NCBI RefSeq assembly: GCF_016808335.1 | Contig: NC_053149.1 | Coordinates: 19,564,733-19,628,732 of the forward strand | From: Panicum virgatum | Taxonomy: Eukaryota; Streptophyta; Magnoliopsida; Poales; Poaceae | Length of the DNA: 64,000 nt | Direction: 5' to 3' | Translations under genes and position numbers: made by a program | Notes under the pieces: model-generated | The model's input: the letters and a program-made list of their open reading frames with translations, nothing else | Told to the model about the DNA's origin: nothing | Databases searched by the model: none | Shown: positions 12,540 through 24,219 of the stretch, in pieces | How the letters are laid out: each line of letters begins with the position of its first letter | Position numbering within the stretch: the first letter of the stretch is position 1

Positions 12540-14141
12540 TGAGGAATGAGAGTACTCTATCCTGCCTGTGATGAGTGAATTGTCAACCGTGCGGTGTGAT
12601 CATGCGCTTGGTTTTTGGATTGCAGGTACACGGGTGTCGAGTGTCGACGGAGAGTTGCCGTGGAGGAGCTCAGGCCAGGAGGCAGCTGTGGCGTCCACTC
12701 CTGGATCGAGGGCGCAAGCGGCGACGGAAGGCGGGTTTCTTGGTTTGCGCCACAAAACCAAGGAAGCTGACGGCGGTTGAAGACGCTAAATCGTGGAGGC
12801 ACGGGCTTTGGTCTCGGGACTGACGGAGGCGACGGGCGTCGACGGCGTCTAGGGCCTCGCTGCGGGTAAGGAGGTGACGGGCGTCGGGCGGCGTCTAGGG
12901 CCGTCAGAAGGCCGAGGCGGGAACAGCGTCTAGGGCCACGGCGTGGGGGCAGGAATCTTCCCGCGCGTGGAGTTTTGGCGGTTTTCTCAAAACCGGCCAC
13001 TTACCCGGGTTTCGCGGATCCTCCAAAACCGCGGAACGGATCTTCGTCCACATGATGGCATCGCGGAGAAGGCTTCGAGTCGAAGAAAGAACCTCGGCCG
13101 TCGGATGAGTCCAATGTATCTTTTCCGGTTTTGCCCCTACGGGCTTTCTAGTGTCTAGTTAAGTCTAGGGGTATTTTAGTCTTTAGTCTAGAGAGTTAGA
13201 GGGGATAAAATAGAGAGAGGAGGGCAGCCAACGAGTCTGGCTCACAAGTCCCCGTCGCCCCCTGCTGTGTTGTTTTGTTCTTCTGGTTCCCCTCCCTTCC
13301 TCTCCTAGGGTTAGAGTTTTTGGATGGAGAATTGAACTTTGAATCCATGGGAAAGGAGGCCCTTCCCTCCTCTTGACCTCGGAGCGGTCGATTTTGATTC
13401 AATTCACTGGCTCGTTTTGGATTTGTTTGGTCCCTTTCTCTATTCTTGTGCGTGCAGGTTCGGAGAGCACTGGGCAAGCAGCGCCTGGCTCACGGTGCTT
13501 GTGCGCGCGGCATCCCAGCAGCAGGCGAAGGCGCTGGTGGGGAGCAGAGCGCGCAAGCCCAGGCACACAGCAGCAAGAGCAGCGGGCCAGGCCAGAAGGC
13601 AGTACACGGACGCACAGCAGTAGCTGCAAGGCAGGGAGGCGATTTGGCCCTTGGCATGGCACATGGCAGCAGGGAGGCAAGCACTAGCTATAGCTCTTTT
13701 GTTCTCTCACTAGATTTATTTTCATGCTAGGGGTTTAATTATTTTCTTCTTAATTAAAAAAAGGGGGAAACAAAAATTAGATTAGTTGTGCCTGTGTTAT
13801 CTAGATTTAATTCCAGTATCTATAGCATTTCTTTCTCTGTGTACTAACTCCTCCTTGCTAGAGTAATTGAGATGGTTTCTCTCCAATGATTTTTCTCTGA
13901 TCGGTTTTTGTGTGGTTGTGCGAGTTTTGTGTGTGCTTTTCACTGCTTTGCTTTCGCATGTGAGTTCTGGCTTTTCTGTGGGAGTATTCTTAGCGCCGGT
14001 AGCCGTTCTGAGCTACGCGGTGTTGATACTCGCCATTTTGAAGTGCGTCGGGTGTTATTGGGACATAGGCCCTTCGATTTTTTTAAATCGAATTTGCGGC
14101 TCCCATTCACCCCCCCCTCTGGTCGCCTGTCCGGTCCCTCA
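12540..14141 (+). repeat. Sirevirus 3' LTR (about 1.6 kb)
   Basis: The LTR starts TGAGGAATGAG directly after a polypurine tract and ends ...GGTCCCTCA, so it has TG/CA ends. A TATA-like GGGGATAAAATAG at 13201 marks a probable transcription start region. The C-rich block CACCCCCCCCTCTGG near 14109 resembles the end of Sirevirus LTRs. The boundaries are inferred, because the 5' partner LTR is absent. Confidence 0.65.
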
Positions 14142-14144
14142 GAA

Positions 14145-14830
14145 AGATCTCACCGAAGAATGGTGGAACAACAGATTGAAGGTATCAATAATGTTGATCT
14201 GAACCTTCACAACCTTGAGGATGAATTTCTATTACTCAATTGCAAGATCTCTTCTCCAATCACTTTCTTATTTTCTCTTCTTCTCCTTTGGAGGCTCTAT
14301 TCTGAAATCTCGTAGCTCCCTCTCTCTCTCTCTGTTTTCATATGTTTCTTCCTCCTATGGTAAGGCAGCACACTAGATACTAAATGCATGTAAGGTTGGT
14401 ACACTTCATTTATATATGAGATTGCTCACAATGAGCATTTTTTCTCATCCTTTGCCCACATCATGAGGAGAATTTTCCAACATATCACCCTCTCCAATTT
14501 ATGAGGGTGTGGTACCATCATTCCCGCTACCTCGATGGACACTTGTAACTTCTTCTTAAGAAGAACTTTAGTCATCATATCCACACCATCAGATCGGTTA
14601 TGGATCTTCTCAACACTTGTAACTTCTTTTTAGGAAGAACTTTGGTCATTATATCCACACCATCAGATCGGTTATGGATCATCTCAAGTTGTAGCAACTT
14701 GAAACTCATCACTTTTCTCGAATCCAATGGGTGGAGGCAACGTTGACCGGTGCAACAACGCGCAGAGCTGAGCAAATGCGGCATTAGTATTTATTCTTTT
14801 GCTTTGTGAGTTTAACACCGCCTGGTGATG
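14145..14830 (-). mobile_element. copia 3'-end remnant with part of an LTR
   Basis: On the minus strand a short stretch around 14660-14560 matches the copia RNase H tail (DGVDIMTKVLPKKKL). Lower down, a purine-rich GGAGAGGGTGA followed by TGTTGGAAAATTCT near 14490 looks like a polypurine tract and LTR start. The RNase H tail is tandemly duplicated: two copies of about 75 bp at 14546-14690. The Sirevirus LTR ends against this remnant. Confidence 0.5.
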
Positions 14831-15440
14831 AATCGGTGGTGGTGGTCACCATTCCAATCATTACTGCCAACTCAAATCCAACAGTTCTCAAAACCGGTGG
14901 TGATTTTTGTTAACCGGCGGTGATAGGGATGGATTAGCGGTGTGATAAATAATAACAATCTTACCATTTGAACCAAGCAGATTCCTCAACGAAACCTCAT
15001 CTGTGTTGGCACGTGTACCATGCTACCCCAGCCGTCAGGTATAATGGCTAAGGAACCTGACATGATGAGCCCACATGTGGGCCGGATGAGGGGCAACCAT
15101 ATTATTTATTTTTCTCTAACCAAGTGGCATGTAGGTCCGGTGCCACACTCTAGCCCATACGTTGTTTGCTTGCACTTTATCCTCCTCCTATATCAATATA
15201 TTGAACAAGAAAACTCTAGAAAGTTCTCCTTACACTGATGAAAAAGGTCATAAACTCATAATCTATTCTCGATGTAGCTCCATAGCTCCAAGGTTTTCTT
15301 GAATTAGTAGGTTCTTGAATTAGTAGGTTTTCATCTATTCACGCACTGTGAGTACATAAAATTTTGAGAGGTCTATTTTAGTAGGAGCTCATATCTATAT
15401 ATTGGAAGATGGATAATAGCTATATTTTTTCGAGCTATCA
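14831..15440. other. intergenic, no gene seen
   Basis: Mixed-composition sequence without a supported coding region. It has a 16-bp direct repeat (TTGAATTAGTAGGTT) near 15299 and 15315. No transposon ends are recognised. Confidence 0.4.
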
Positions 15441-15455
15441 TGCCCCTTACATCAT

Positions 15456-17220
15456 TTTTTTATGAGAACTACGGTAGGCAAGATGCCAGCCTGAACTTTC
15501 ATTAAAAGGTGTGACAAACCACATATTACATAGCAAAGAGATACAAGATAAGATGGAACACACAACTTGTACAATTTAAGGATAATACATGATACGGGTC
15601 AAGGGACGACCACCAATGATCCCCGAAAAGAGTCGCCACTAAACAACATGCTCACCGGACAAACCATGGCCAATACGCACCCCCACCACCCCTTGTAGCT
15701 ACGCCACTCCAATATTGTGCTCAGATGGAGGGACCACTCAATGAAGTGGGGATTAAGGGCAATGGAAGGCACGCCAGCCGCTGTTCACCGATCGACCATC
15801 TCCTTTGAAGTTGGGACATCACCATTTGAAGAACATCTGGGCTCCATGTACTATTATCCAATAGAAGAGGTGGATAGAAGCAACACTAGGCATATGATTC
15901 GATAATCCACCAACAAGGACAAAGCCGACGGAATAGAGGCATCGGAGAAGAGCGCTTGCCGAACCATGGCAATAGCCACTAACCAACATCAAGCAGGACC
16001 AAAAAGAGTACGGACGAAGAACAGAGATGAAGGCAGGAGACTTCAGGAAGAAAGCACTCGCAACAAATGGCGAACACAACAAGAGAGATGACATGTGAGG
16101 TATCATGGGTGCTTGCAAGATGGTAAACCGAGCAGAGGTGAAAACCTCCTCGTGTACCAGGCACGATGCTTTCGGTATCGGACCGCCGATAAAACAAGAA
16201 GCCAAAGATGCAGCAAATGGGTTATGGCCTCAGGAACTCCACAAAATGCCAAGGGCTGATGAAGAACCAGTAAGCTCGCAGTCAGAGTCCACAGGACCCG
16301 CCCCTCCACATCCCGGACTGACGATGGGTTACTCACCCCGAGGATTGCCACCAACCGACACAGAGGAGAAATAGGGTCTCATATACGAAGTGGAGGAAAA
16401 TCCGGCGAGCCAACAACGAACAAGCATATCACAACAAGAAGGAGTCGCCGGCAAAATAGCCTCTACGACACTAGATCCGCGCCTCCTTTCACCGAGAGCA
16501 ACAGTTGGCCCCCAGCACGGGAAGGTGCCCAGATGCCATCCTCGCAAGTGGCAAATTAGGGTCCTGGGAGGCTGGAAGCGACCAAAGGACAAGATGGAAA
16601 GGTGGGCCGCCATACATTGGTGGGTGATCGGTGGCGGCAACAATGCAAGCTGCATGCCAATGCGGCTGCCGACCCCCGCCGCCCGCGCAAGCTCTACAAT
16701 GGGGGTGTCACACGCAACTAGAAAAGCCGCAGCAAGCCGTGATGAAGGGCAGCAAATGGCCAATGGCATGCCGCCAGGAATGATGCAGGACCACGGTTGC
16801 GCGTCGAGAGCTGGCAATGGCACAGGCACCCGAGCATCCCCCTAACAAGCTGACAACAGAGATCGAGCAGCTTCGACCAGCAAGCCCCAAGCGGAATTGC
16901 AAGGGGAGGGCCCCCACGGGCTAGACGACATCGGATTTGCACCCATCGGTACCGGATCTATGGATAGGCTGCGGTCAGTGACCAGAGCAGGAACTGCGGC
17001 ATGAAAACTAGGAGGGAGAGGGGGAAAGGGAGATCCTCAAAGGGAGGGACGAGCTGTGCTCACCGCCGCCCTCATCGTGGCCGAGAGGACTTCCTCCAGC
17101 GAGCTCCGGCGGCAGTGAAACAGAGGGGAAAGGTGAGGGAGCGCTGGGGAGTGGGAGGCGCCACCGCCCGAGTCGCCCCAAGGACGACACGGGGCTAAGT
17201 TTTGCCGACGGATCTGAATT
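15456..17220 (-). mobile_element. non-LTR retroposon without RT, with poly(A) and TSD
   Basis: On the minus strand the element starts in GC-rich sequence at 17220. It ends in a short poly(A), seen as a T run at 15456-15461. The flanks are a direct repeat of 15 bp with one mismatch (TGCCCCTTACATCAT at 15441-15455 and TGCCCATTACATCAT at 17221-17235). This fits target-primed reverse transcription. There is no LTR and no recognisable endonuclease or RT. The GC-rich 5' part and the 3' part resemble noncoding ends of a grass LINE, so an internally deleted, trans-mobilised LINE derivative is my best reading. A processed transcript of an unknown gene is the alternative. Confidence 0.7.
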
Positions 17221-17235
17221 TGCCCATTACATCAT

Positions 17236-17831
17236 CTCCATAGTCCATCTTCGCTAATCATGGCCAGAGAACCTCTACTGATACCCCCACACACCTGACC
17301 ATCATGTTGTCTACCATTGCAGCCGCATGCGTTTCTCTAGCTGCCCCCTCTGCACCCCTCCTTTCCCATTCCTCAACTTGCACCCAGCAGCTCCCGTTGC
17401 CTTCTCACGTCATCCAACTCTGGAGCGCCTTTGCTCGTTGGGGGCCGTCGGACCTCGATGAAATTGCAATTCCTATATATAGCACTGTTCATATCAGTTT
17501 TGGATCCTGCTCTCTCAATGGAACCAACCCCAGGGGGCAAGCTTAGATAGCTTCACCATACCCCTGCTTACGGCCAACCCCGTCATCCATTTACTGATGC
17601 CTCCCACCACCAATGTTGGGCAAACCGGCCACCTCGAGCTTCTCTCTAAGCTGGTGGACACCGGAGAAGCACAATCTTAACTCCTAGGCTTGTTGTTGGC
17701 ACCAGGACAGAAGCGGTGCGCTAAAGCTAGCAACGCTAGGGTTAGGAGGGAGCGGGGGAGAGGAAGCCGATCCAAGGGCTGATATGGAGTGCATGCATCT
17801 CGAACATAAAAAATCATATAAGAACAACATT
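17236..17831. other. intergenic, no gene seen
   Basis: This is the flank between the retroposon and the CACTA-like elements. It has short frames without family resemblance. TATATATAGC near 17475 could be a promoter element, but no gene follows it. Confidence 0.4.
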
Positions 17832-18201
17832 CACTACTATAAAAATGCTCATTTGTCCCGATTTCTAACCGCCTTTAGTCCCGGTGTGGAACTGGGATGC
17901 GAATTCAGAGTACTAAAGACGAGCATGTGTGCAAGGCAAAAAAAAACTCACCACCCAAGATCTCATGCCTCGTGTGTAGAGCTTCCTTGCCAGCCAACCT
18001 ACACTACACATATGATTTTATTAAGGATGTTTTTCTTTTAAACTAACCCATGGATTATCCTTTACTTCCGGTTGATATGCTGATCCTTTAGTTTGGGTTG
18101 GTGTTGTCAATCGGGACTAACAGTCACCCTTTAGTTTTGGTTGGTGTGTTACCAACCGTGACTACGATTTAGTTCGAGTTGGTGTTATCAATCGGGACTA
18201 A

Positions 18202-18812
18202 CACTACTACAAAAAATATAAACCGTGACCATTAAAAATACCCTCGGAGGTGGGCACTATTTTGAACCACCTCGGTTAATGCCTACTATTAACCGAGGCG
18301 GTCATTTTTCATTAACCGAGATGGTTATAAAAAACCGCCTCGCAAAATCGAATAACAGAGGCAGACGTCTTAAAATACCGCCTTGGTTAATAGACATTAA
18401 CCGAGGTGGTTGTTTTAACATAAACGTCTCGAAAAATATATTAGCTAAGGCGAGCGTCGTAAATCAACCGCGTCGGTTAATTTGGCCCAACCTGCTAGCC
18501 CACACTACCCATTTACGTGTGCTGACTGCCTGGGGCGAGCAGTCCGGCCTTAGGGGGTGAACTGTTTGCTAATTCAGACGTCTGAACTTTTTATGACTTC
18601 GGATGTCCGAACATTTTTTTGGACTTCGAACGTCCGAAATTTTAAAGACAGACGGTCCGCCCAGGCTATGCGGACCGTCCGCCAGCTAACCCGTGCTCTT
18701 GGATCGAAGGGGCGGACGTTCCGGCCCTATAGGACGGATGGTTTGTCATATATCTTTTGACCGAGGCCCTATAAATCTCTAGCGCTCCACGCCTGCCGCT
18801 TTCAAAGTCGCT

Positions 18813-18861
<49 letters not shown>

Positions 18862-19433
18862 CCCTCCTACGCAGGGCCGGATCTGGCAGTGGACTGCAGT
18901 GGCACGGCGGCGTGCGGACTGCGGCGTCCCCCCAGGCCCTTTGGTTCACTGGTGTCGCCAACGTTGACCTCAACGGCGGTGACATCGCGGGGGTACCTTC
19001 TCCAAGAGCTCAAATGACATCACTGGGTACCTCCTCGAGCATTCCTCCTCCACAACATTGCCAGGGTGGCACAGGCTCGGCGGCGCGGATCCGATGGCGG
19101 CGGACCTGGATCCGGCCTCCCCCAGCGACGACGCGAGCGAGGCACGGCGGCGGCGGCCTCCCCCGTGGATGGGCATGGCGAGGCACGGTGGCGGCAGTGG
19201 GATCCAGCACCAATGGTGGGACGCGGCGGCTGTGGGACGATGGGCTCGGCAAGCCTGCGATGGGCTCAGCGGGCTCCTCCTTTTTTTAACTTTTTTATTT
19301 AATCAACCGAGGTGGGCACCACAATCGCCTCGGAAAATAGATCATTACCGTGACCTTAGTTTCGAGGCGGTTGGGGTTGACCGTCTCGGTTAATAGTTTT
19401 TTACTGCCTCAGTTAAGGTTTATTGCAGTAGTG
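18202..19433. mobile_element. non-autonomous CACTA element, nested
   Basis: The termini are CACTACTACAAAAAATA and the complement of CACTACTGCAATAAACC. The 3-bp TSD is TAA (18199-18201 and 19434-19436). Subterminal AACCGAGGCGG-type repeats occur at both ends. The interior carries GACGTCCGAA-type palindromes, a TATA-like CCCTATAAATC near 18768, a (CT)n tract and GC-rich sequence. There is no transposase. Removing the element rebuilds a repeat unit that matches the sibling unit at about 18103-18140, which confirms the insertion point. Confidence 0.88.
18819..18858. repeat. (CT)n microsatellite
   Basis: An uninterrupted CT run of about 20 units lies inside the nested CACTA element, about 45 bp downstream of a TATA-like box. 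Such CT tracts are common in plant 5' leaders. Confidence 0.95.
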
Positions 19434-19599
19434 TAACAGTCATCCTTTAGTTCAGGTTGGTGTATTACCAACCAGGATTAAAGGGTGATTTTTAATCCTA
19501 GTTGATGACATCAACCGGGCCTAAATCTCTCCCGTCTTCTAGCCATTGGACCCAGCTAGATTAATCCTGAGTCCAAATGTGAAGTTGTGTAGTAGGAGT

Positions 19600-20146
19600 T
19601 TTTGATTCCCGCTATCTAGGGTCGGAGGCGCCGAGGCACACAGTTTGCGCAAACGGTACACTGGTGTGTGTGCCAATGGTGGTTAGACCCAAAATCAGTA
19701 GAGATACAGATACCTCATCAGTATTTACGCTCCGCTAACCTTTCGCTCCGAGGCCGGCCCAGATATCAGTATTTTTTTATTTGATTATCTTATTTTGGTT
19801 AGATCATGTTACTCTCTCTGGCCCTGCATTTATCTAGTCCCTGCTCTGACAAAGTGAGATGGCCTGCACGTTCATCTGCAGCGACGCATCAGTATTTTTT
19901 TTCTTTCTTTGTCATCGGTGCAGCAGGGATCGAAGCCCTGTTGTTCAGTTGTTGATTACTTGATTTGTTATCTGATTCGCGGCCTAGTGCTCTGCGCACT
20001 CTACCTAAGCTAATAAATCCCCTTGCTTCGCGTGCGCCAATTAGCTCCTGAGCTAACAAGCTCCTGATGAGCCAGCAGCTGCCTGCTTCGCTGTCTCACG
20101 CTTGATCGCTTGCAGCTGCCCGGTGATCGACATCGATCGATCAAGG
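19600..20146. promoter_or_regulatory. upstream region of the intact PAE gene
   Basis: This is the 5' flank of the PAE gene. Its proximal 100 bp are GC-mixed, with a possible leader (TCGATCGATCAAGG) before the start codon. A weak TATA-like CTAATAAATCC sits near 20008. No specific regulatory site can be named with confidence. Confidence 0.35.
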
Positions 20147-23100
20147 ATGATGAGGGGTCGGCGGCCGTCGCTCCCTGCTCTTGTTGCCGTCCTCGTCCTC
20201 GTCGGCAGCAGCTGCTGCCGCGCGGAGACCTCGTCGTCGCCGGAGGACGAGCTGATGAGCGGCAGTGGCGGGAGGCGGCGGCGCGCGGCGTCGGTGATGG
20301 TGCCCATCACCATCCTCAAGTCCGCCGTCAGCGAGGGCGCCGGTACGTGCGTAGTATGCTACTGCATTGCTCCTGTAACCTTCATTCAGGATCGAGACAG
20401 GTTTGGCTTGAGATCGAGATCGCGGTGCTCTGAAATCAAGGCTCCAGCCTCCACCAGAAGTTGACTTTTTTAGGTTGGGAGCTGTTTGTAGCTAGTGATT
20501 GGAATCGTCCGAAGACTGATTCTCTAACTGGGGTTTCAAATTACGGTTCAGCATTGCTACTGGTGTATTTATTCTAGGTCGATTTCCTTACCAATCGGGT
20601 GGACGATGGAAGCAGCTACTGATGTTCGTAAAAGATAGAGAAGGAGAGTGTTATGAGACGTGAGAAGAATGTTATTATCATGACACTCTTCCGGCTCGAT
20701 TATCTAGTTTACAGTCTTGATAACTGTGCGATGATACTAACCCACTGAGACCGGCCTTAATGGGCTGCCAAATAATATAGGTTTCCATTGACGGAAAGGA
20801 ATTGGTCATGGATCAAGGAGAACAGATGCTTGAAATCATGTCAGCGAATAAAATTCATGAGGGGCATTCGCTGTGTTCGCTTGGCTGTGGCTGATGGCTG
20901 GTGTTGATTTGTTATGAGAGAACAGTACTGCTGACTGGCTGGTAGCTGGTGGCTGGTGCTGATTTAGTATGAGAGAACAGTACTGCTGGCTGGTTGGCTG
21001 ACAAGCCAAACGAATAGTACTTCACTACTGAATCTGAACTGTACATCTACATATATCCATATGCAGTGTGCATGGATGGAACACCACCTGCTTACAACTT
21101 GGATCCTGGCTCTGGAGCAGGGAGCAGAAGCTGGATTGTGAACCTAGAGGTCAGTTCAATATACTATATACTTTGTTTCCCCAGAAAAAAAATTGATCCA
21201 TGTACATTCTTTTTTTTTAGTGGGATCCATGTACATTCCTCATGTAAGGAAGCTAGGATTTTCTTTTCCTTGGACACTTTTTATCTTGCCCTCCACTTAA
21301 ACACCTGTGAGTCTCATTCTCTTCTTCTCAAAACATTACACCATCACCATGCAGGCATGCACACATCATTCCCTTCTTCATTCTATTGATCGTCTCTTTA
21401 TGGCCACTCTAGTTTGTGACTGAACTCTGAAGTAACCCCATGTCCGTAAATTAAATACACTAATATTATTTGTGCGTGTGCTCATTCCTGACCATGGAAG
21501 CTGCGCAGGGAGGCGCGTGGTGCAACATCGTCAAGACATGCCAGCTCAGCAAGGGGACCGGCCGGGGCTCCTCGGACCACATGGAGAAGGAGATCGCCTT
21601 CACCGGCATCATGAGCAGTAGCCGAGCCGTCAATCCTGGTCTGTCCCTTTTTTTTTTCCTTCTCCTGCATCGTCTCCGTCTCCGTCCATTGTTCATCTCG
21701 ATGCTAGCTAGATCTCTAATCCTGAACTCCTAATAAACAAATGTATACCTGCAGATTTCTACAACTGGAACCGGGTGAAGATTCGCTACTGCGACGGTGG
21801 ATCTTTCGCAGGCGATGCATACAACAAGGTGAACAAGCTTTTATTGCGAAGATTTCTGATCCTTTCTGTACCATTTCTCGTAAAAACCGTGTTCGAAACA
21901 AAGACCTTGTTTATCTAAAAGTTCAGGGAAATCTAAGTTACCATCCAATTTCGCACAACCATTTAATACATAGATATCATAAAACTATCATACAACCCAT
22001 CCAAAGCCACATGATCAGTTAACTCACCTACTATCTGACTCCTATTCCATGAGTCTATTTCCATTCTCAAATTCACCTAGTAAAATATCATAGGCCGTTT
22101 AAAGTTAAGCTTCAGCTTAGTAAGTACTAATCGATTTGCTTGAGTTGATTACAGGAGGCTGGGATTTATTTCCGGGGTCAGCGCATCTGGAACGCTGTCA
22201 TCAAGCACCTCCTCTCCATTGGGATGGCCTCTGCAGATCAGGTACCCCTGACCCTGAAATCTTTCTCAATTCAGCAGTCGCCTCCTCCAGCTCAATCCAT
22301 CTAACTTGTGTGGATGCCGATCAATCAAACAGGTGCTGCTCACCGGCTGCTCCTCCGGTGGGCTGGCGGTGATACTGCACTGCGACCAGCTCCGCGCCTT
22401 CTTCCCGCCCGCCGCCGGCGGCCAAACCACCGTCAAGTGCCTCTCCGACGGCGGCCTCTACCTCGACGCGTACGTGTGGTTTAACCTTCCTTCCGTGATC
22501 AAATGGAGGTTTGACAGGTTTCGTATTGCTGCAGCGTGGACATCTCCGGAGGCCGCAGCTTGAGGTCCTACTTCGGCGACATCGTGGCCTTGCAGGGGAT
22601 ACCTCAGAGCCTGCCGGGGGCTTGCACCGCCCGTCTAGATGCCACCTCGGTGTGGGCCGCTGCCCCTCTCCTCTCGTCTCTTCTTCCTCTTCTCTCTCAC
22701 AAAATTTTGTCCCTACAAACAGAAATTTTGATTGTTAAAAAAATAAAAAAACTACAAATTTTGATAGAAATCTGGATGATCATATACACAACAAAAACAT
22801 TGTTTGAAGCTGCTGAATGAGTTCACTGAACCTGGAAAGCTAAATGATGCAGTGCTTCTTCCCCCAAAACATAATCAACGACATGAAGACTCCGATGTTC
22901 ATCCTAAATGCAGCATACGACGTCATTCAGGTAAACATCAACTTGTACGGAGCAAACACCCACACTAGTTTATGTGTTGTTTCACTTTCACATGTTGCAA
23001 ATGCTCGATCGGTCAGATATCGCTGAGCCTATCCCCGGACAGAGCTGATCCCAGCGGCTCTTGGCGAGCCTGCAAGTCCAACCGTTCAGCTTGCGACACA

Positions 23101-23577
23101 TCCCAGATGAACTTCCTGCAAGGTTGAACTGTTATCTGTATCTGCACTCACCTTACTATAAGTAGAACTTCATGCAGCAGTGATCCGAATGCTATGAACT
23201 GAGAATACCGCGACAAACTGTAGGTTTCAGGGACCAGATGGTGTCATCTGTGCAGGGCTTCTCCCAATCCAGGAGCAACGGGTTGTTCATAAGCTCCTGC
23301 TTTGCCCACTGCCAGTCAGAGCAGCTGGGCACCTGGAACAATGTTCCAGGTCGCTCCCCCACCATTCAAAACAAGGTAACAAGTGACAACGCATCATATA
23401 CGTAAGAAAATCTCTATTGAGAAGATGAATTTAAGGGGGATACAATAATTCATGTTCATCATGCTGGTGCACCAGGGGATTGCGAAATCAGTCGGCGACT
23501 GGTACTACAATCGAGCTGAAGTTAAGGCAATCGATTGCCGCTATCCATGTGACAAAACTTGCCACCACATCATGTGA
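20147..23577 (+). CDS. pectin acetylesterase, complete 11-exon gene
   Basis: Carbohydrate esterase family 13 enzyme (PAE/Notum fold) that deacetylates cell-wall pectin. It is expected to be secreted. Exons: 20147-20342, 21067-21149, 21509-21638, 21755-21828, 22155-22241, 22333-22469, 22535-22649, 22853-22930, 23017-23122, 23224-23375, 23476-23577. They sum to 1260 nt (419 aa), the usual family length, with GT-AG introns and consistent phase. The start gives a hydrophobic signal peptide ([14 protein letters not shown]); an in-frame ATG at 20102 is possible but less likely. Catalytic residues: Ser in GCSSGG (about residue 197), Asp in NAAYDV (about 297) and His in CFAHCQ (about 364). The mature N-terminus carries an RRRR run. 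A truncated paralogue lies 14.5 kb upstream, so this was a tandem pair now separated by transposons. Confidence 0.93.
20872..21018. mobile_element. short MITE-like element in PAE intron 1
   Basis: It begins GTGTTCGCTTGGCTG and ends GCCAAACGAATA, which gives imperfect terminal inverted repeats of about 12 bp. The interior holds two direct copies of roughly 60 bp, each with GAGAGAACAGTACTGCTG. No clear TSD was identified, so the superfamily is open. Confidence 0.5.
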
Positions 23578-24219
23578 GAAAGATTCACCTTTCAGTTTTG
23601 CAGTCAGCATAGGGGTTCTCGATAGGGTATCCACATTGTTTGAGAAGCAAAAGAAATGAAGACATTGGAATTCTAAAGCAGAGTCCAGGTTTCCTTCAGT
23701 TGATTCAAAAACAGACACATGCAGATCCATTCAGTGGAATACATGGAATCATGTGCCCCCGTGGTTGCTATCTGTAATTTTTGCCAGATGCCATACTACC
23801 AGCAAATGTTATCTAGATTAAAATTCTTTCTGGCTGCTCATGTTAACCCTGCAAAAGATGTGATTTCTGCCAGCAAGAATGGATTACTACATTATACAAA
23901 ACCGTGGGTACAGGAACAAAACTCTTCCTATGGCAAATTCTATTTATGTACAACTACTAAATTGTGATGCTATTCATACTATGAACAGTGTGCTCAGTTG
24001 CCATGCAAAATTTGCCCGCAGGACCCACAATTCAAGTAAAAAGCTACATATTGAAGCTGTGTCCCAGTATAAGCTGCCACATTGAATTGCTCTTCACATT
24101 TCTCCTGCACTGAAATGTCAATCATCACATAGGGTGATACAGTGTAAGAGAGGGTATACACATGGAGATTGCCACCACCAAGTGCAACTTTGCACAACGC
24201 AACATTTCTCACAGGTCGA
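23578..24219. other. convergent 3' flanks of PAE and SecA
   Basis: The PAE gene (plus strand) and the SecA pseudogene (minus strand) end towards each other across this 640-bp stretch. It presumably holds both 3' UTRs. No extra gene is recognised. Confidence 0.5.

Larger units (their letters stand above)
6070..14141 (+). mobile_element. Sirevirus-type Ty1/copia element lacking its 5' LTR and gag start
   Basis: The element begins abruptly inside gag near 6070, without a 5' LTR or primer binding site. It then shows gag (to about 7855), pol (7924-11135), a 1.4 kb noncoding 3' region with several AGGGGGAG polypurine tracts, and one long LTR (12540-14141). Repeated polypurine tracts, a coiled-coil gag and a long LTR ending near a C-rich CACCCCCCC block are characteristic of Sireviruses in grasses. 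Only a handful of stops and one frameshift interrupt the coding part. With the 5' end lost there is no partner for TSD or LTR-age analysis. Confidence 0.9.
17832..19597. mobile_element. CACTA-like element (outer), degenerate
   Basis: It starts CACTACTATAAAAATG at 17832. Its subterminal region repeats short units of the type GTTGGTGTTGTCAATCGGGACTAA (around 18060-18200 and again 19440-19510, partly inverted), as in CACTA ends. The 3' end is uncertain: a degenerate GTGTAGTAG near 19589. No matching 3-bp TSD was found. A second CACTA-type element (18202-19433) is inserted inside it. Confidence 0.5.
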
